Source: Streptomyces sp. 840.1 (lineage in GTDB: Bacteria > Actinomycetota > Actinomycetes > Streptomycetales > Streptomycetaceae). Taken from it: DNA of 64,000 bases. This document shows, one piece after another, positions 26,708 through 35,222 of the stretch. The translations under genes were made by a program, and so were the position numbers. Under the pieces are notes generated by a model. That model had not been told where the DNA came from and did no database searches. It worked only from the letters and a program-made list of their open reading frames with translations. How positions within the stretch are numbered: position 1 is the first letter of the stretch; every line of letters begins with the position of its first letter. The stretch spans positions 558,001 to 622,000 of the forward strand of contig NZ_RJUU01000002.1 of NCBI RefSeq assembly GCF_003751445.1, written 5' to 3'.

Positions 26708-29700
26708 TCAGCCGATCTCGATGAGCAGATCGCCCGCCTCGACCTGCTGGACCCGGCCGATCGCGAGACGGCGTACGACCCCGGCGGACTGGGCGGTGAT
26801 CGACGCCTCCATCTTCATGGCCTCGATGGTGGCGACGGTCTGGCCCGCCGACACCGACGCGCCCTCCTCCGCCTGGAGGGTGACGACCCCGGCGAACGGC
26901 GCCGCGACATGGCCCTCGTTGGAGCGGTCCGCCTTCTCGGCGGCCTTGACCTCCGTCGCGACGGACCTGTCCCGCACCGACACCGGCCGCAACTGGCCGT
27001 TGAGGGTGGCCAGTACGCTGCGGAAGCCGCGCTCGTCGGCCTCGGAGATGGCCTCCAGCTCGATCAGCAGGGTGACACCCGGGTCGAGCGTGACCGTGTG
27101 CTCGGTCTCCGTCTCCAGCCCGTACAGGAAGTCCTGCGTCGGCAGGACCGAGGTGTCGCCGTACGCCTCGCGGTGGGCCTCGAACTCCTTGGTCGGGCCG
27201 GGGAAGAGCAGCCGGTTCAGGGTCGCGCGGGGCGACTTCTCCAGGCCCTCGCGGTCCTCGTCCGAGAGGTGCGGGGTCTTTGCCCTCGTGGGGCGGCCCT
27301 TCAGCGCGCGGGTACGGAACGGCTCGGGCCAGCCGCCGGGCGGGTCACCCAGCTCACCGCGGAGGAACCCGATCACGGAGTCCGGTACGTCGAACTTGCC
27401 GGGGTCGGACTCGAAGTCGGCCGCCTCGACGCCCGCACCCACCAGGTGCAGGGCCAGATCGCCCACCACCTTGGACGACGGAGTCACCTTCACCAGCCGC
27501 CCGAGCATCCGGTCGGCCGCGGCGTAGCAGTCCTCGATCAGCTCGAAGCGGTCGCCCAGGCCGAGGGCGATCGCCTGCTGGCGCAGGTTGGAGAGCTGCC
27601 CGCCGGGGATCTCGTGGTGGTAGATCCGGCCGGTGGGCGAGGCGAGACCGGACTCGAAGGGGGCGTAGACCTTGCGGGTCGCCTCCCAGTACGGCTCCAG
27701 GTCACCGACCGCCTGCAGCGAAAGACCGGTCGCACGCTCGGTGTGGTCGGTGGCGGCCACCAGGGCGGACAGCGGCGGCTGGCTGGTCGTGCCGGCCATC
27801 GAGGCGACCGCCGCGTCCACCGCGTCCACGCCCGCGTCGATGGCGGCGATCAGTGTGCCGAGCTGCCCGCCCGCCGTGTCGTGGGTGTGCAGGTGCACCG
27901 GCAGGTCGAACCGCTCGCGCAACGCGGTGACCAGGGTGCGGGCGGCCGGCGGGCGCAGCAGCCCGGCCATGTCCTTGATGGCGAGGACGTGGGCGCCCGC
28001 GTCCACGATCTGCTCCGCGAGGCGCAGGTAGTAGTCCAGCGTGTACAGGGTCTCGCCGGGGTCGGAGAGGTCCGCCGTGTAGCAGAGGGCCACCTCCGCG
28101 ACCGAAGTGCCGGTGGCGCGCACGGCGTCGATCGCGGGGCGCATCTGGGACACGTCGTTGAGGGCGTCGAAGATCCGGAAGATGTCCATCCCGGCGGTGG
28201 CGGCCTCGGCGACGAACGCCTCGGTGACCTCGGTGGGGTAGGGCGTGTAGCCGACCGTGTTGCGGCCCCGCAGCAGCATCTGCGTACAGATGTTGGGCAC
28301 GGCCTCCCGGATCTTCACCAGCCGTTCCCACGGGTCCTCGGCCAGGAAGCGCAGCGCCACGTCGTAGGTGGCCCCGCCCCAGCATTCGAGGCTCAGCAGC
28401 TGCGGTGCGGTCCTGGCCACGTGCGGGGCGACGGCCAGCAGGTCGCGGGTGCGCACCCGGGTGGCGAGCAGCGACTGGTGGGCGTCGCGGAACGTGGTGT
28501 CGGTGACGGCCACGGCCGACTGGGCGCGCAGCTCGGCGGCGAAGGCCTCCGGTCCGAGGGCCGCGAGGCGCTGCCGGGAACCGGCGGGCGGCGTCCCGGC
28601 CGGCAGGGCCGGCAGCTTGTCGACCGGGTCGATGACGGACGGGCGGGGCCCGTAGGGCCGGTTGACGGTGGTCTCGGCGAGGTAGCCGAGCATGCGGCTG
28701 CCCCGGTCGGCCGAGGGACGGGCCCGGATCAGCTCCGGGTGCTCCTCGATGAAGCTCGTCGTGATGCGCCCCGCCCGGAAGTCCGGCTGGTCCAGTACGG
28801 CGCCCAGGAACGGCAGGTTGGTCGCCACCCCGCGGATGCGGAACTCGGCGATCGCCCGGCGCGCCCGGCGGGCCGCGTTGGTGAAGTCGTGCCCGTGGCA
28901 GGTGAGCTTGACGAGCATGGAGTCGAAGTGGGCCGACACCTCCGCGCCGGTGTGGACGGTGCCGCCGTCCAGGCGCACGCCGGGTCCGCCGGGGGAACGG
29001 TAGGCGGAGATGGTGCCGGTGTCCGGCCGGAAGCCGTTGGCCGGGTCCTCGGTGGTGATGCGGCACTGCATCGCGGTGCCGTTCAGCGTGATGTCGTCCT
29101 GGGAGAGGTGCAGCTCGGGCAGAGTCATGCCGGCGGCGATGCGCAGCTGGGCGATCACCAGATCGCGGCCGGTGACCTGCTCGGTGACGGTGTGTTCGAC
29201 CTGGATGCGCGGGTTCATCTCGATGAAGACGTGGTTGCCGCGCTCGTCGACGAGGAACTCGACCGTGCCCGCGTTCACGTACCCGATGTGGTGGGCGAAG
29301 GCGACGGCGTCGGCGCAGATCCGGGCCCGCAGCTCCGGGTCGAGGTTCGGGGCGGGCGCGATCTCGATGACCTTCTGGTGGCGGCGCTGCAACGAGCAGT
29401 CCCGCTCGTACAGGTGGACGACGTTGCCCTCGGCGTCGGCGAGGATCTGCACCTCGATGTGGCGGGGGTTGATCACCGCCTGCTCCAGGAAGACCGTCGC
29501 GTCGCCGAACGCGGAGCGCGCCTCGCGCATGGCCGCGTCGATCGACTCGCGCAGTTCGCCCGCCGAGGCGACCCGGCGCATGCCGCGTCCGCCGCCGCCC
29601 GCGACGGCCTTGACGAAGACGGGGAAGCCGATGTCGTCGGCCGCGGCGACGAGCGCGTCGACATCCTCGGAGGGCTCGGACGACTTCAGCACCGGTACGC

Positions 29701-30082
29701 CGGCCTCCCGGGCGGCGGCGACCGCGCGGGACTTGTTCCCCGTCAGGTTCAGCACCGAGGCGGGCGGTCCGACGAACGTGATGCCGGCCTCGGAGCACGC
29801 GGCGGCGAGGTCCGGGTTCTCCGACAGGAAGCCGTAGCCGGGGTAGACCGCGTCGGCGCCCGCCTTCCGGGCCGCCTTGACGACCTCGTCGACCGAGAGG
29901 TAGGCGCGCACGGGGTGTCCGGGCTCCCCGATCCGGTACGCCTCGTCGGCCTTCGCCCGGTGGAGTGAGTTGCGGTCCTCGTGGGGATACACCGCCACCG
30001 TGGAGATCCCGAGCTCGAACGCGGCGCGGAACGCGCGGATCGCGATCTCACCGCGGTTGGCGACCAATACCTTGTCGAACAT
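26708..30082 (-). CDS. pyc: Pyruvate carboxylase
   Basis: A 1124-residue biotin enzyme, full length for single-chain Pyc. It makes oxaloacetate from pyruvate and bicarbonate. Order of domains: biotin carboxylase (MFDKVLVANRGEIAIRAFRAA; AGGGGRGMRRV; FIEMNPRIQVEHTVTE), carboxyltransferase TIM barrel (VTDTTFRDAHQSLLATRVR; LAIKDMAGLLRP), and C-terminal biotinyl domain with the modified lysine in ATIEAMKMEASI. GGGGAG precedes the ATG at 30082. The gene is alone on the minus strand; the 290 bases upstream hold only its promoter. It supplies C4 acids to the central cycle. Confidence 0.97.
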   Translation of the reverse strand: MFDKVLVANRGEIAIRAFRAAFELGISTVAVYPHEDRNSLHRAKADEAYRIGEPGHPVRAYLSVDEVVKAARKAGADAVYPGYGFLSENPDLAAACSEAGITFVGPPASVLNLTGNKSRAVAAAREAGVPVLKSSEPSEDVDALVAAADDIGFPVFVKAVAGGGGRGMRRVASAGELRESIDAAMREARSAFGDATVFLEQAVINPRHIEVQILADAEGNVVHLYERDCSLQRRHQKVIEIAPAPNLDPELRARICADAVAFAHHIGYVNAGTVEFLVDERGNHVFIEMNPRIQVEHTVTEQVTGRDLVIAQLRIAAGMTLPELHLSQDDITLNGTAMQCRITTEDPANGFRPDTGTISAYRSPGGPGVRLDGGTVHTGAEVSAHFDSMLVKLTCHGHDFTNAARRARRAIAEFRIRGVATNLPFLGAVLDQPDFRAGRITTSFIEEHPELIRARPSADRGSRMLGYLAETTVNRPYGPRPSVIDPVDKLPALPAGTPPAGSRQRLAALGPEAFAAELRAQSAVAVTDTTFRDAHQSLLATRVRTRDLLAVAPHVARTAPQLLSLECWGGATYDVALRFLAEDPWERLVKIREAVPNICTQMLLRGRNTVGYTPYPTEVTEAFVAEAATAGMDIFRIFDALNDVSQMRPAIDAVRATGTSVAEVALCYTADLSDPGETLYTLDYYLRLAEQIVDAGAHVLAIKDMAGLLRPPAARTLVTALRERFDLPVHLHTHDTAGGQLGTLIAAIDAGVDAVDAAVASMAGTTSQPPLSALVAATDHTERATGLSLQAVGDLEPYWEATRKVYAPFESGLASPTGRIYHHEIPGGQLSNLRQQAIALGLGDRFELIEDCYAAADRMLGRLVKVTPSSKVVGDLALHLVGAGVEAADFESDPGKFDVPDSVIGFLRGELGDPPGGWPEPFRTRALKGRPTRAKTPHLSDEDREGLEKSPRATLNRLLFPGPTKEFEAHREAYGDTSVLPTQDFLYGLETETEHTVTLDPGVTLLIELEAISEADERGFRSVLATLNGQLRPVSVRDRSVATEVKAAEKADRSNEGHVAAPFAGVVTLQAEEGASVSAGQTVATIEAMKMEASITAQSAGVVRRLAIGRVQQVEAGDLLIEIG

Positions 30083-30373
30083 CAAACTCCCCAGTCGTGT
30101 CACGAGCGCGTGGCGTCAGGACGGGCGATGTCGCACGGGTGCACCGTTCGGTGTCCCGTGGTCACTCGGCTGCGGCGAACCTCTCCGTGCCCTTTCGGGC
30201 CCGAAGCGTTCGACACCGTACCGGAGACCTACCCACAGTTGGCGGACACACGAGATGGCCTGCGTCACGTGCCGAGTGTCCCGTGATCTCCCGGTTCCTG
30301 GAGGTTCGCCGGGACCGGCCTGCCGGCCTCGAAGTGCCCGTGGGCCGGCCGGTCCCTGGGCCTCCGCTCGTGC

Positions 30374-31162
30374 TCACCCGGGTTCGCCGGCCGCCTTCGC
30401 GGCGAGGTAGCGGGCGGGGAACTCGCCGCCGCCGTGCACCGCCAGGTCCGCCCCGTTGACGTAGCCCGACAGTTCGCTCGCCAGGAAGAGGCAGGCGCGG
30501 GCGACGTCCTCGGGCACGGCCATCCGGCCCATCGGGACAAGGCCCGCCACCGAGGCCCCGCCGTCCGCGCCGTAGACCGAGGCCGCGCTTGGGGTGCGGA
30601 CCAGCCCCGTGGTGATGTGGTTGACCCGTACCGAGGGCGCCCACTCCAGGGCCAGCGCCTTGGTGAGCGCCAGGAGACCGGCCTTGGCGGCGGTGTACGC
30701 GGCGGTGCCGGGCTGCGGGTCGTGGGCGGAGACGCTGCCGATGTTGATGATCGAACCGCCGCCGTCCCGGGCCCGCATGACGCGGTTGGCGGCCTGCGCC
30801 ACGTAGAACGGTGCGAGGAGGTTGAGCGCGACGACCTTCTCGACGAAGCGCGGTGAGACGGTGGCCGCGTCGGCGTCCGGGGAGCCGCCCGCGTTGTTGA
30901 CGAGTACGTCGAGCCGGCCGAAGCGCTCCACCGCGGTGTCCACCAGCGAGGCCGCCGCCGCCGGGTCGCGCACATCGGTGGCGACGAAGACGGCCTCCCG
31001 GTCCCCGGCCGACGGCAGGGAGTCCGGGGCGGTGCGGCCGCAGACCACCACGTCGGCCCCGGCCCCGAGGAACGCCCCGGCGATGGCGGCCCCGATGCCC
31101 TTGGTGCCGCCGGTGACCAGCACGACGCGCCCGGTGAAGGCCGGCGGGGTGTCGATGTGCAT
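30374..31162 (-). CDS. SDR family oxidoreductase of the steroid-catabolic cluster
   Basis: A 262-residue classical short-chain dehydrogenase: nucleotide loop LVTGGTKGIGAAIAG, NNAG in LVNNAGGSPD, catalytic serine-tyrosine-lysine as INIGSVSA and YTAAKAG. It is the last gene of a minus-strand set (enoyl-CoA hydratase, two acyl-CoA dehydrogenases, SDR) that starts at the KstR2-like operator near 34270. It most likely oxidises or reduces a hydroxyl group on a steroid-derived CoA thioester. It may correspond to Rv3549c in the mycobacterial cluster, but that is from memory of gene order. GAGAGAGG lies upstream of the ATG. Confidence 0.8.
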   Translation of the reverse strand: MHIDTPPAFTGRVVLVTGGTKGIGAAIAGAFLGAGADVVVCGRTAPDSLPSAGDREAVFVATDVRDPAAAASLVDTAVERFGRLDVLVNNAGGSPDADAATVSPRFVEKVVALNLLAPFYVAQAANRVMRARDGGGSIINIGSVSAHDPQPGTAAYTAAKAGLLALTKALALEWAPSVRVNHITTGLVRTPSAASVYGADGGASVAGLVPMGRMAVPEDVARACLFLASELSGYVNGADLAVHGGGEFPARYLAAKAAGEPG

Positions 31163-31243
31163 GACGTCGGTGCCTCTCTCTGTGAGTGTGCCGGTGTGCC
31201 GTGTTCAGTGCCCGGCGTACGCCGTCGGGCCGGCGCGGCGCGG

Positions 31244-32230
31244 TCAGCCGGCCAGCACCCGGGCCCGGCACGCGGCCGGGGTGCCCCAGGCGTCGCGCAG
31301 GGGCCGGGCCTTGCGGATCCACAGGGACAGGTCGAGTTCGTCCGTGTAGCCCACCGCCCCGTGCAGCTGGAGGGCGGCCCGCGCCGCCCGGTACGCGGCC
31401 TCGCCGGCCGTGACCTTGGCCGCGGCGATCTCCCGCCCCGCCCCGTCGTCACCGGCGGCGAGCGCCAGCGCGGCGCCGTGCACCAGCGGTTCGGTGAACT
31501 CCAGGGCCAGCAGGGTGTCCGCCAGCCGGTGCTTGACCGCCTGGAAGGAGCCGATCGCCACGCCGAACTGGGTGCGCCGGGTGACGTGGGCGACGGTACG
31601 GGCGAGCAGGGTGCGGCCGACCCCGAGAGCCTGGGCCGCCGTGGCGAGCGCGGCGACGTCGGCCGCGTACGTCGCCGCGGCGGTGACCGCCGGCCCCCGG
31701 GCGACGACCGCGCCGCCGGACGGCCTTGAGAGCCGCCGCGCCGGATCGGCCGACGGCTGCACGGGGCCGGGCCCGGCGGCGACGCGCAGGGTGTCGCCGT
31801 CCACCACGAACACCGCGTCGGCCACGTCGCCGTCCAGGGCGTACGGGCCGAAGGAGGTCATACAGAGCGAGGCGAGGGACTTGCCCGAGGCGATGGCGGG
31901 CAGCCGGGCGGCGGCCGTTTCCGCGTCCCCGAGCCGGTCCAGCAGCGCGGCCGCGGCCACCGTCTCGACCAGCGGACCGGGAACCGCGTGGCGCCCCAGC
32001 ACCTCGAAGGCGACGGCGAGTTCGACGGGCAGCGGGCCGAAGCCCTCGTGCTCCCGGGGGACCGCGAGCGCGAACACCCCGGCCTCGGCCAGCCGGGTCC
32101 AGAGGGCCCGCCCCGGGCCGTGGTCGCCCTCGGCCCAGGAGCGGACCGCGGCCGGGGTGCCGCCGGAGGTGAGCAGTGCGTCGAGGGAGCGGGCGAACTC
32201 CCGCTGCTCGGCGTCGGGGAAGAAGCGCAT
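31244..32230 (-). CDS. Acyl-CoA dehydrogenase, short FadE type
   Basis: A 328-residue flavoprotein of the acyl-CoA dehydrogenase family, shorter than the usual 380-390 because the middle beta domain is reduced. Signatures: MRFFPDAEQREFARSLDALL, RTQFGVAIGSFQAVKHRLAD and LQLHGAVGYTDELDLSLWIRKA. Short members of this kind act as one half of a heteromeric alpha2-beta2 dehydrogenase (FadE28/29, IpdE1/IpdE2 type) in steroid catabolism. Its start overlaps the stop of the upstream dehydrogenase gene (ATGA), which fits co-translation of the two subunits. Exact pairing and substrate are inferred. Confidence 0.85.
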   Translation of the reverse strand: MRFFPDAEQREFARSLDALLTSGGTPAAVRSWAEGDHGPGRALWTRLAEAGVFALAVPREHEGFGPLPVELAVAFEVLGRHAVPGPLVETVAAAALLDRLGDAETAAARLPAIASGKSLASLCMTSFGPYALDGDVADAVFVVDGDTLRVAAGPGPVQPSADPARRLSRPSGGAVVARGPAVTAAATYAADVAALATAAQALGVGRTLLARTVAHVTRRTQFGVAIGSFQAVKHRLADTLLALEFTEPLVHGAALALAAGDDGAGREIAAAKVTAGEAAYRAARAALQLHGAVGYTDELDLSLWIRKARPLRDAWGTPAACRARVLAG

Positions 32231-33405
32231 CACCGGCGTCCCTTCGGCAGTCCGAGCAGCCGCTCGGCGATGATGTCGCGCTGGATCTCGTTGGTGCCCG
32301 CGTACACGGGACCGGCCAGGGAGAAGGTGTACCCCTCGGCCCAGGCCCCGTCCTCGGGCGACTCGCCCGCGTGGTCGGCGAGTTCGCCGTACGGGCCGAG
32401 CAGGTCGAGCGCCGTCTCGTGCAGAGCGATGTCCAGTTCGGACCAGTAGATCTTGTTGAGGCTGGAGGCGGCCGCGGCCGGCCCGCCCTCGTCGTGCAGT
32501 ACGTGGGAGGCGCCCCGGTAGGAGAACAGCCGGTAGGCGCGTGCGCCGATCACGGCATCGGCCACCCGGTCGCGCAGTGCCGTGTCGGCCGGGTCGCCGT
32601 GTTCGCGCCACAGGGCGGTGAGCCGGTCCGCAGCCGCGGTGAACCGGCCCGGACTGCGCAGGGTGAGTCCGCGTTCGTTCCCGGTGGTGCTCATCGCGAC
32701 CCGCCAGCCCTGTCCGGGCTCACCGATGACGTCCTCGTCCGGGACGAACACCTCGTCCAGGAAGAGTTCGGCGAAGGCGGGCTTCCCGTCGAGCCGCCCG
32801 ATGGGCCGCACGGTGACCCCGTCGGCCCCCAGCGGGAACATCAGATACGTCAGTCCCCGGTGCGGCCGGTCCGCGTCCGGGTCGCTGCGGAACAGGCCGA
32901 AGGCGCGGTCCGCGAAGGCGGCCCGGGACGACCAGGTCTTCTGGCCGCTGAGCAGCCAGCCGCCCTCGGTGCGTACGGCCTTCGAACGCAGCGAGGCCAG
33001 GTCCGATCCGGCCTCCGGCTCCGACCAGGCCTGCGCCCAGATGACCTCGCCGCGTGCCATCGCCGGCAGGATCCGGTCCCGCTGCCCGGCGGTGCCGTTC
33101 TCGAAGAGGGTGGGGGCCAGCAGGCTGATGCCGTTCTGGCTGACCCGGCCGGGCGCGCCGGCGGCGTAGTACTCCTCCTCGAAGACCAGCCAGCGCAGCA
33201 GCGAGCCGCCGCGCCCGCCGAACTCCTCGGGCCAGGACACCACCGACCAGCGGTCGGCGGCCAAGGTCGCCTCCCACTCCCGGTGGGCGGCGAATCCGGC
33301 GGCGGTCTCCAGGGACGGCAGGGGAGCGGCCGGTACGTGGGCGGCGAGCCAGTCGCGCACCTCGGTCCTGAACTCCTCGTCGCCCGCGTCGAGATCGAGG
33401 TCCAT
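32230..33405 (-). CDS. Acyl-CoA dehydrogenase, long FadE type
   Basis: A 391-residue acyl-CoA dehydrogenase of normal length. N-terminal DEEFRTEVRDWLAAHVP, FAD region WAQAWSEPEAGSDLASL, SGQKTWSS, and the C-terminal signature YAGTNEIQRDIIAERLLGLP. Its gene overlaps its neighbours on both sides by ATGA (hydratase upstream, short dehydrogenase downstream), so all three are translated together. Probably the partner subunit of the 328-residue protein, acting on a ring-derived CoA ester. Given that fadE30 is truncated close by, one of these enzymes might take over that step, but this is inference. Confidence 0.88.
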   Translation of the reverse strand: MDLDLDAGDEEFRTEVRDWLAAHVPAAPLPSLETAAGFAAHREWEATLAADRWSVVSWPEEFGGRGGSLLRWLVFEEEYYAAGAPGRVSQNGISLLAPTLFENGTAGQRDRILPAMARGEVIWAQAWSEPEAGSDLASLRSKAVRTEGGWLLSGQKTWSSRAAFADRAFGLFRSDPDADRPHRGLTYLMFPLGADGVTVRPIGRLDGKPAFAELFLDEVFVPDEDVIGEPGQGWRVAMSTTGNERGLTLRSPGRFTAAADRLTALWREHGDPADTALRDRVADAVIGARAYRLFSYRGASHVLHDEGGPAAAASSLNKIYWSELDIALHETALDLLGPYGELADHAGESPEDGAWAEGYTFSLAGPVYAGTNEIQRDIIAERLLGLPKGRR

Positions 33406-34253
33406 CAGGCACCCGCCTCCTTCATCGCCCGGATGTCCATGCCGCCGAGCGCGTCGGGCGCGGTCGCGGCGTTGTGGGCGTGTGCCAGGTGGTGCAGGCC
33501 GAAGACCGAGTCCATCCCGGCGTGCATGCCCTGCAGATCCTCGGCCTGGTTGACGGCGCGCTTGGTCAGGGCGAGGCCCAGACGCGGCATCTCGGAGATC
33601 CGCAGCGCCAGTTCGCGGGTGCGCTCGGGCAACTCGGCCCTGGGCACCACCCGGTTGACCATTCCGATCTCGTAGGCGCGCCGCGCGCTCATCCGGTCGC
33701 CTGTGTAGAGGAACTCCTTGGCGATCCGGGGCGGCATCACCCAGGGGTGCGCGAAGTACTCGACACCCGGAATGCCCATGCGGACCACCGGATCGGCGAA
33801 GAACGCGTCCTGCGCCGCCACGATCAGATCGCACACCCAGGCCAGCATCAGGCCGCCCGCCACACACGCGCCCTGGACGGACGCGATGACCGGCTTCGGC
33901 AGCTCCCGCCACCGCCGGCACATCCCCAGATACACCTCGGACTCGCGGGCGAAGCGGCTCTCCGCGCCCGCCTTGTCCGAGTGGTCCCACCAGAGTCCCG
34001 CCCGGCGTTCGAAGGGGAGATGGGCGTCCCGCTCCGGGGTACCGATGTCGTGCCCGGCGGAGAAGTGCTCGCCCGCTCCGGCCAGTACGACGGTCTTCAC
34101 CTCGCTGTCGTCGGCCGCGCGGTAGAACGCCCGGTCCAGTGCGTAGGTCATCGCGGAGTTCTGCGCGTTGCGGTAGTCGGGCCGGTTCATGGTCACCGTG
34201 GCGACGGGGCCCTGCTTCTCGTAGCGCACCGGTTCGTCGTGGGCAGCGGGCAT
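33405..34253 (-). CDS. Enoyl-CoA hydratase/isomerase family protein
   Basis: A 282-residue crotonase. Motifs: VATVTMNRPDYRNAQNSAMT, HFSAGHDIGTP (oxyanion hole), QGACVAGGLMLAWVCDLIVA and the acid region DPVVRMGIPGVEYFAHPW. This subfamily, with ample PGVEYFAHPW and MDSVFGLHHLAHAHN, is the one annotated in mycobacterial steroid regulons. It is the first gene of the four-gene minus-strand operon, 14 bases from the KstR2-like operator. AGGAGG lies close upstream of the ATG at 34253. It probably hydrates the alpha,beta-unsaturated CoA product of the dehydrogenases. Confidence 0.87.
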   Translation of the reverse strand: MPAAHDEPVRYEKQGPVATVTMNRPDYRNAQNSAMTYALDRAFYRAADDSEVKTVVLAGAGEHFSAGHDIGTPERDAHLPFERRAGLWWDHSDKAGAESRFARESEVYLGMCRRWRELPKPVIASVQGACVAGGLMLAWVCDLIVAAQDAFFADPVVRMGIPGVEYFAHPWVMPPRIAKEFLYTGDRMSARRAYEIGMVNRVVPRAELPERTRELALRISEMPRLGLALTKRAVNQAEDLQGMHAGMDSVFGLHHLAHAHNAATAPDALGGMDIRAMKEAGA

Positions 34254-34267
34254 CGGCTCCTCCTTCC

Positions 34268-34290
34268 CTAACAAGTGTTTGGTAGATTAA
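34268..34290. promoter_or_regulatory. KstR2-like operator with back-to-back -10 elements
   Basis: CTAACAAGTGTTTGGTAG (34268-34285) is an imperfect palindrome that fits the published mycobacterial KstR2 consensus AnCAAGnnCTTGnT at all fixed positions but one. It overlaps the plus-strand -10 TAGATT (34283-34288). The minus-strand -10 TAATCT (34290-34285) shares those bases and has TCGACG 17 bases away (34313-34308). One bound repressor would block both divergent operons. The same 18-mer form recurs at 41785-41802. Confidence 0.75.
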
Positions 34291-34299
34291 CGTACCCCC

Positions 34300-34440
34300 A
34301 TGAGCAGCGTCGAGGAGTTCCGCGCCGGGATCCGTGGCCGGCCGCAGACCTCACCGCCGGAGCCGCGGAGATCCCACGACACCTGGTTCGACACCATCGC
34401 CGAGCGCGTCCTCGGCCTGCCCGAGGGGATCCGCCCGTGA
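34300..34440 (+). pseudogene. fadE30: Internally deleted fadE30-like acyl-CoA dehydrogenase (46 codons)
   Basis: ATG 34300 to TGA 34440 is an open frame. It begins MSSVEEFRAGIRGR, matching the FadE30 N terminus (VEEFRAQVRGW as I recall it), and ends TIAERVLGLPEGIRP, matching the invariant acyl-CoA dehydrogenase C terminus (IIAERVLGLP). About 340 residues of FAD and substrate domain are missing between them. Its TGA overlaps the GTG of ipdF (GTGA), and in mycobacteria fadE30 is next to ipdF. So an in-frame deletion removed the enzyme but kept promoter, start and coupling. The peptide cannot be a dehydrogenase. Confidence 0.78.
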
Positions 34441-35222
34441 CCACCCAGCCGTCCTACGTAGCAGGGCACTCCCTCCTGACCGGACGCACCGCCGTGATCA
34501 CCGCCGCCGCCGGCGCCGGGATCGGCGGGGCGACGGCCCGCAGGTTCCTGGAGGAGGGCGCCCGGATCGTCATCGGTGACGCCCACGCCCGCCGGCTGGG
34601 GGAGAGCGCCACCGCCCTGGCCGAGGAGTTCGGCGACAGAAACGTCGCCGCACTGCCCTGCGACGTCACCGACCAGGAACAGGTCGACGCCCTCTTCGCG
34701 TTCGCCGCCGAGCGCCACGGCGGCCTCGACATCGTCGTCAACAACGCGGGACTCGGCGGCACCGCCGACCTCGTCGACATGGGCGACGAGCAGTGGTCGA
34801 AGGTCCTCGACGTCACCCTGAACGGCACCTTCCGCTGCACCCGCGCCGCCCTGCGCCACTTCAAGGACCGGGCGGGCGGCGGCACCGTCGTCAACAACGC
34901 CTCCGTCGTCGGCTGGCGCGCCCAGCGCGGCCAGGCCCACTACGCCGCCGCGAAGGCCGGCGTGATGGCCCTGACCCGGTGCGCGGCCCTGGAGGCCGCC
35001 GACTACGGCGTACGCGTCAACGCCGTCGCCCCGAGCCTGGCCATGCACCCGCACCTGGTGAAGGTCACCACCCCCGGACTGCTGGCCGAACTCACCGAAC
35101 GCGAGGCCTTCGGCCGGTACGCCGAACCCTGGGAGGTCGCCAACGTCATCGTCTTCCTGGCCAGCGGCTACTCCTCGTACATGACGGGGGAGACCGTCTC
35201 CGTCAGCAGCCAGAGGGCGTGA
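34437..35222 (+). CDS. ipdF: IpdF, short-chain dehydrogenase acting on HIP-CoA-type intermediates
   Basis: A 261-residue SDR. It opens TQPSYVAGHSLLTGRTAVIT, with cofactor loop AAAGAGIGGATA, NNAGLGGTADLVDM, catalytic YAAAKAGVMALTRC and the ending SDYSSYMTGE-like SGYSSYMTGETVSVSSQ. These strings closely follow M. tuberculosis IpdF (Rv3559c) as I remember it, including the rare VSSQ end. IpdF oxidises the ring hydroxyl of the indanone propionyl-CoA derived from steroid rings C and D. GTG start overlaps the stop of the fadE30 relic, and its own stop overlaps kstR2, giving a coupled operon. Confidence 0.88.
   Translation: MTTQPSYVAGHSLLTGRTAVITAAAGAGIGGATARRFLEEGARIVIGDAHARRLGESATALAEEFGDRNVAALPCDVTDQEQVDALFAFAAERHGGLDIVVNNAGLGGTADLVDMGDEQWSKVLDVTLNGTFRCTRAALRHFKDRAGGGTVVNNASVVGWRAQRGQAHYAAAKAGVMALTRCAALEAADYGVRVNAVAPSLAMHPHLVKVTTPGLLAELTEREAFGRYAEPWEVANVIVFLASGYSSYMTGETVSVSSQRA

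Noticed and set aside
26618..29968. 1116-codon open frame on the plus strand over pyc
   Set aside because: Low-complexity antisense reading; pyc on the minus strand has all its domains.
34287..35054. 255-codon minus-strand frame over the fadE30 relic and ipdF
   Set aside because: Antisense reading without motifs; ipdF on the plus strand has full SDR signatures and GTGA coupling.
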